A stretch of 64,000 bases of DNA from Suillus spraguei. Taxonomy: Eukaryota; Basidiomycota; Agaricomycetes; Boletales; Suillaceae. Positions 60,035 through 64,000 of this stretch are shown here, piece by piece. The stretch is taken from contig JABCPU010000093.1 of assembly GCA_016800925.1 (NCBI GenBank), positions 62,001 through 126,000 on the forward strand, read 5' to 3'. The notes beneath the pieces are model-generated. The model had not been told where the DNA came from and did no database searches. It worked only from the letters and a program-made list of their open reading frames with translations. A program made the translations under genes and the position numbers. Numbering within the stretch: position 1 is the stretch's first letter; the number at the start of each line of letters is the position of its first letter.

Positions 60035-61503
60035 TTGACTGGTAAACAGTCAAAAAAAAGTGCTTTAGTAATGTGGTGCAAAACATACCTTGGAATGCTA
60101 TCAGCAAGTACTGCAAGAAAAACTCACTGCATCTCTTTATGTTCTGTCCCTGTCCACTGCTTTACTGATGAGATTCCTTTCTTGAAGTGCTGAAGGCTGG
60201 GATAATCAGGCATTGTTTTGAATTGAGCGTCCATTTCTTCTTCACCAACAATATCAAGACACCACTTGACTAAGTGGTCCTTGAAGATACCTTTGTGGAG
60301 TTGGTGTAGGAGGTTGGGTGTAAAGGCAGGGAAGATATCAGAGTGCAGGAGATTGGCCTAGAAAGGAGTGTAGATAGTGCGTAGTCCATAGTCATCAAAT
60401 TCAGCAGGATGGTGACCAGCCTTTCTCTTCTCTAACAACTCCTTTATCAGTGCAGGATCCTGCATCAGCAAAGTCAGTGGATTGCATCTTTCATCCATGG
60501 CAACTAAACACTTTGGACAGCAGTTCTGCTTACAACATGCAACCAGACACTGCTCTGGAAAGTCTGCTACATATGCCACAAGGATCGGATAGACTTGTCA
60601 GATCAATGAGTCAGCGCACACCATCTCAACACCATCTTCACCCGCAGAAATGAGGGGTTGAAGGAGGAGGGACATGCAGTGATGGAATAGTCGATAGCTA
60701 GCAAGGGAGCATTCATCAGGTGTAAAACAGTTGAGTTCGCCTGCAGGTAAGTAACCAATCAGGACTGTTGCTCATGCTGACGTTTGCTGCCATTTTTCTT
60801 TGGCAATGTTGCCAATAGAGAGGTACACAGGATATGCTGATTTGTCGCCCCAGAATTGTGACAGACATGTTTTGTCTGATGCGAGAATGATTGGTGTGAT
60901 TGTTGCTCCTTTTGGCAACTGTTTCTGGACAACACAGGTCAGCCCTTGTCATTTTCGATGTTTTTTGATGTGGTGCTTACTTGCTTGTCACACCACCAAT
61001 CTGCAGTCCACATATTGTCTATTACTCACTGAAGTCCTGCAGAGTCCTTGTATGTGCATGCAGGTGTGTACACCATATGATCCTTGAACAAAGGATTTCC
61101 GATCAGGTCTTTGATGGACTCCATAGGATTGTGCATCCAAAGTTCAACATCTTCCTGCAATGGCTTGCCTTTTTGGTCCATTCTATTTCCCTAAACACTA
61201 ATCTTCTTGCAGCTCCAGGCGGCTCCATGTGGGAGTTCATCAACCTTCTTGAAGAATGATCAGTTGTTGTGAAACGATGGTTGCATTTGGTTTCATGTCT
61301 ATCATGCCGGTCAGTCTGAATTTTTTGGTTGCCAGTCCCAAACTTACAATTGGTAACTTTAGAAAATCATCGGTACAAGTCTGCCCAAGGCTTTTGACAA
61401 GCCACTCAGTGAGTCCCCATTCTTCCCTGCCAACTAATGTCAATCATGCAGAGGAGATGATCACAATAGGGTACGTACTCATCATCAAATGGAGCCCACT
61501 TGT

Positions 61504-61980
61504 TGTTACAGTTGTACGTGCCCCTATTCATTTTCCCTTGGTTTCCTTACTTGTATATCATGTCACATGACTCTGACTCATATGCTCAATGCATCTGTAC
61601 AACACATGCCTTCCTTATTAGGATACGCAGTTATGTTCTCACGGTTACCCTGGTCTGTGCGCACATATTGGCCTATTTAAGCACAGTGTACTTGTAGTAG
61701 ATTCCTTACTTTAATCTTACTGGGTTTTACCTGGAACTTCCTTCGCTTAGGCCTCCAACCTAAGTCGTCCTTGAATCGTTTCTAAGTCTAAGCACTCCTT
61801 AGCCTTAGTCTCCATTCTCGTAAGAACCTCTCGGACTTGTCCTTGAGGCCAGACCCTTGATCGTACTCAGAACACGTTCCTTGTACTTTCACCTTGTCCT
61901 CTTTTGGACATTGTAGAACTTCCCAGCAGACCATCTGTGTCTTTTCACTGTCGCTGGTGACGCCACCCCAGTTCGTAACA
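61504..61980. mobile_element. Solo LTR-like element (477 bp), target duplication CTTGT
   Basis: Begins TGTTAC and ends GTAACA, and is flanked by identical 5-bp sequences CTTGT at 61499-61503 and 61981-61985. No internal genes. Nested in the 5' part of the Plavaka gene. Confidence 0.87.
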
Positions 61981-62599
61981 CTTGTCCTCACTCATACCTT
62001 CCTTATACTTCTGATGACTTTCAAAACTAGTTTCCCCCTCCCGCAGTGTCTATCCAGCATCAAGACATGGTCTGAAATATTGCCCACTATCTACTGTCAC
62101 CTCATCTTCATCAGCAACGTCCTCGACAGTCACCTGCTGACTTTTTAGCACTGGGTTGTCTTCATCAGCATCGGAAGGCAGGGAGTGTGAGCGACAAAGT
62201 GGGGAAAATGAAAAAGAGTTGTCAATTTCAGGGTTCTCCATTGATGTAGGTGCAATGGTATCTTTCTCTTCAATTGATAACTCCCAAGCCCTTCTACATT
62301 CAGGACAACTAGCTGTGTGTCTCTTGACACCTCCCCTTGTAGGGAAGTCCTTGCCACAGAATTTGCAGCAGTGGGGCATGGTTGGTACTAAGCAGTAGTG
62401 GGGCACGGTTGGTAAGTGTTTCCACAGTATTTTTCAGACTTTGCTGTGCCAAGTCTGACTTGTAATGTGACTACTGAAAACAATTCTCTGATCTAGACTC
62501 TTGATGCGACCTAATTCATCTCTCCAAGCTTGACATGCCTGGATCTGGAGAGCACTCATCCGCCCTATTACTAATTCCCTCTTGAACTGACCTCACAAC

Positions 62600-63060
62600 G
62601 ACGAGATCTGCCTTGCTTTGGACTGCCAAGATCTGCCTTGCTGCAGGAGCCCATGACCTCACAACAACAAGATCCACCTTGCTACATATCCCTACTTCCT
62701 CAAATGCGGGGAAGAGGTGGCTAAGGTCAGGTTGACAGTCCGTTTTTCTTGCTTGGAGTTATGCTTTGATCTAGACTCCCTGATCTAGACTCCCTGGCTA
62801 GACTTATTTCAGACTGCAGGAGTCCATGACCTCACAACAATGAGATCTGCCTCGCTACATATCACTACTTCCTCAAATGCAGGGAGGAGGTGGCTAAGGT
62901 CAGGGTTGACAGTCTGTTTTTCTTGGTTCAGTGTTTTTTAACTGACCTCACAATGACGAGATCTGCCTCGCTACATATCCTACTTCCTCAAATGCGGGGA
63001 GGAGGTGGCTGAGGTCAGGGTTGACAGTCTATTTTTCTTGGTTCAGTGTTTTTCATTACT
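62600..63060. repeat. Three diverged direct repeats upstream of the Plavaka gene
   Basis: A unit beginning GACCTCACAA, followed by GCTACATATC, ACTTCCTCAAATGC, GAGGTGGCT and GACAGTC, occurs from 62655, 62828 and 62944 (periods 173 and 116 bp). A partial unit lies near 62589. Confidence 0.8.
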
Positions 63061-63215
63061 GACATGTACCATAACTCTTTTACCAGATAATGCAAGTTAC
63101 CATGCTACACTAGTTTGGTAATACCATGGGTGGCCAGAAGTAACTCTAAAAGTTGCACCTGCTTTGCTTCCTCGCAACACTTCAATTCCGCATCCCAGCG
63201 CTTGCCTATGATTCT

Positions 63216-63497
63216 TCACAAGCTTTCTTGTAAGATGGTAATATTTTGGCCTGGTGCTATTTCTGACAGCTGCAGTTTTTTCGCTTGCTCACAGGCCTTC
63301 ACTTCTGCCTCCAAATGCACCAAAATGAGTTTGTGAAGGTATGGCTGGGAAACTGATATAGGGCCAGGTGTTTGACGAAATGGAGGGATCGGGAACATGG
63401 GCTCTGTGTCAGGCTCTTCATGCTTGGGCCTGCGAGGGTGTGAGTTTTGGGGGGTAATGAGGAGGGATAGCTCACCTTTTGACATCGATTTTCCCAT
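63216..63497 (-). CDS. Unrecognised ORF next to the Plavaka element
   Basis: Open for 93 residues with a plausible ATG (63497): MGKSMSKGELSLLITPQNS, then a Pro-rich part and a C-terminal helix-prone part (LILVHLEAEVKACEQAKKL). No family recognised; it may be a second gene or relic of the transposon. Confidence 0.3.
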   Translation of the reverse strand: MGKSMSKGELSLLITPQNSHPRRPKHEEPDTEPMFPIPPFRQTPGPISVSQPYLHKLILVHLEAEVKACEQAKKLQLSEIAPGQNITILQESL

Positions 63498-63499
63498 CT

Positions 63500-64000
63500 T
63501 TATAGTTACAGGTAGCCTCTTTGTAACTGGTAAATGGTGACATTGGGCTTAGGGATTTGTCAGAGTGCAGTGAGTGTTTGAAGCAAACACCATACCATTT
63601 TTTGATAACTTGAGGGTATTCATGACAGTGAAATTATGTTGTGAGGTATGTTCACACCTTCTAATTGTTCCTCCCTTTTAACAATTCCTCTTGTTTGACA
63701 CAGCTTTCGGCCCAATGTGTCCTGAAATCAACAAACTATCGAGGTTTAATTGTGAGTTGTTTGTGTTTTATTGCACTATATATTTCACTGACCTGTATGT
63801 AATTGCACTGTGTTCAGACAAGACAACTATAGCACTTCGTAAGGCTGCCCCCAAGCAGAAAAAATCTAAGCTCACATTGTCGCCACCTCCACAACAACCA
63901 CAAGTGCGCACTGCAAGTGGTCAAGAGCAGCGACCAACTGAAAAAGTTCTCAGAACTACCATCATAAGTACCAGAATATCATGTTCTGCTCACTCACAAT
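63500..64000. other. Right-edge region, no supported gene
   Basis: A plus-strand open stretch from about 63820 (Lys- and Pro-rich, with KAAPKQKKSKLTLSPPPQQ) runs to the edge; it might be part of a gene beyond the window. Confidence 0.3.

Larger units (their letters stand above)
57723..62379 (-). pseudogene. Plavaka-type DNA transposon transposase, decayed and interrupted
   Basis: Pieces in family order run down the minus strand. The start (62379) encodes a C2H2-like finger, MPHCCKFCGKDFPTRGGVKR. Then EEWGLTEWLVKSLGQT (about 61435-61390), LQEDVELW-like sequence (about 61160), SDKTCLSQFWGDKSAYPVYL with IGNIAKEKW (about 60890-60800), AYVADFPEQCLVACCKQNCC with CPKCLVAMDER (60579-60490), PERLHIDFAKEDYCASNKHD (about 59310-59250), a Pro-rich segment (59059-58760), and finally EGIPGEAPAYIEWFRPLRE to NTYIDLDTF (58010-57730). 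The blocks match Plavaka proteins of agaricomycetes. Frames break repeatedly and three insertions lie within. Such elements move by cut and paste in the nucleus; this copy can hardly encode an active enzyme. Confidence 0.85.

Noticed and set aside
1..64000. CRISPR array, operons, bacterial promoters
   Set aside because: None seen; intron-rich fungal nuclear DNA.

Overview
This window looks like nuclear DNA of a filamentous basidiomycete, most likely an Agaricomycete. Genes are split by many short introns (about 45-80 nt, mostly GT-AG). Proteins resemble fungal families, and two markers typical of mushroom-forming fungi are present: a NACHT-WD40 (STAND) relic and a Plavaka-type DNA transposon. 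I saw no rRNA, tRNA or CRISPR array. No species is claimed. Exon coordinates were worked out by hand from splice signals and frame continuity.

Left part (1-12.5 kb): a decayed NACHT-WD40 gene (minus strand); an intact SDR oxidoreductase (3533-4659); immediately after it a truncated FAD-dependent dehydrogenase pseudogene, which belongs to the first arm of a long inverted duplication (about 4694-6675); the rRNA-processing factor UTP3/SAS10 (6866-9111); and a Zn2Cys6 transcription factor (9396-12534, minus).

Middle (12.8-36.8 kb): a gene-dense housekeeping block rich in nuclear genes for mitochondria. It holds TOM22, NDUFA9, alternative oxidase, mitoribosomal uS12m and uL29m, SDHAF1 and NDUFAF6. 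Interleaved are a UPF0390 small basic protein, a CENP-B-like DNA-binding protein, a Spo71-like PH protein, the SUMO ligase NSE2 and a fungal F-box-like protein. Several pairs share short divergent promoters.

Right-middle (36.9-54.8 kb): an allantoate-permease-type MFS transporter, the second arm of the inverted duplication carrying the intact tricarballylate-dehydrogenase-like flavoprotein (40651-42348), V-ATPase subunit d (VMA6), two tandem epoxide hydrolases (the second damaged), geranylgeranyl diphosphate synthase and a monocarboxylate-type MFS transporter. Three otherwise good genes (uS12m and both MFS genes) each show an apparent one-base deletion in a short A or T run. This pattern may be assembly error rather than biology.

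Right end (54.9-64 kb): a transposon-derived, gene-poor area. A decayed Plavaka transposase (57723-62379, minus) is broken by three nested insertions. Two are LTR-like elements of 476 and 477 bp with exact 5-bp target duplications (CTTGA, CTTGT). The third is a 690-bp element flanked by a 9-bp direct repeat at an exon edge. Tandem repeats of about 148 bp and of 116-173 bp lie on either side of the transposase and may be its subterminal repeats.

The most unusual structures are the nested insertion series in Plavaka and the inverted duplication whose arms lie 33 kb apart.
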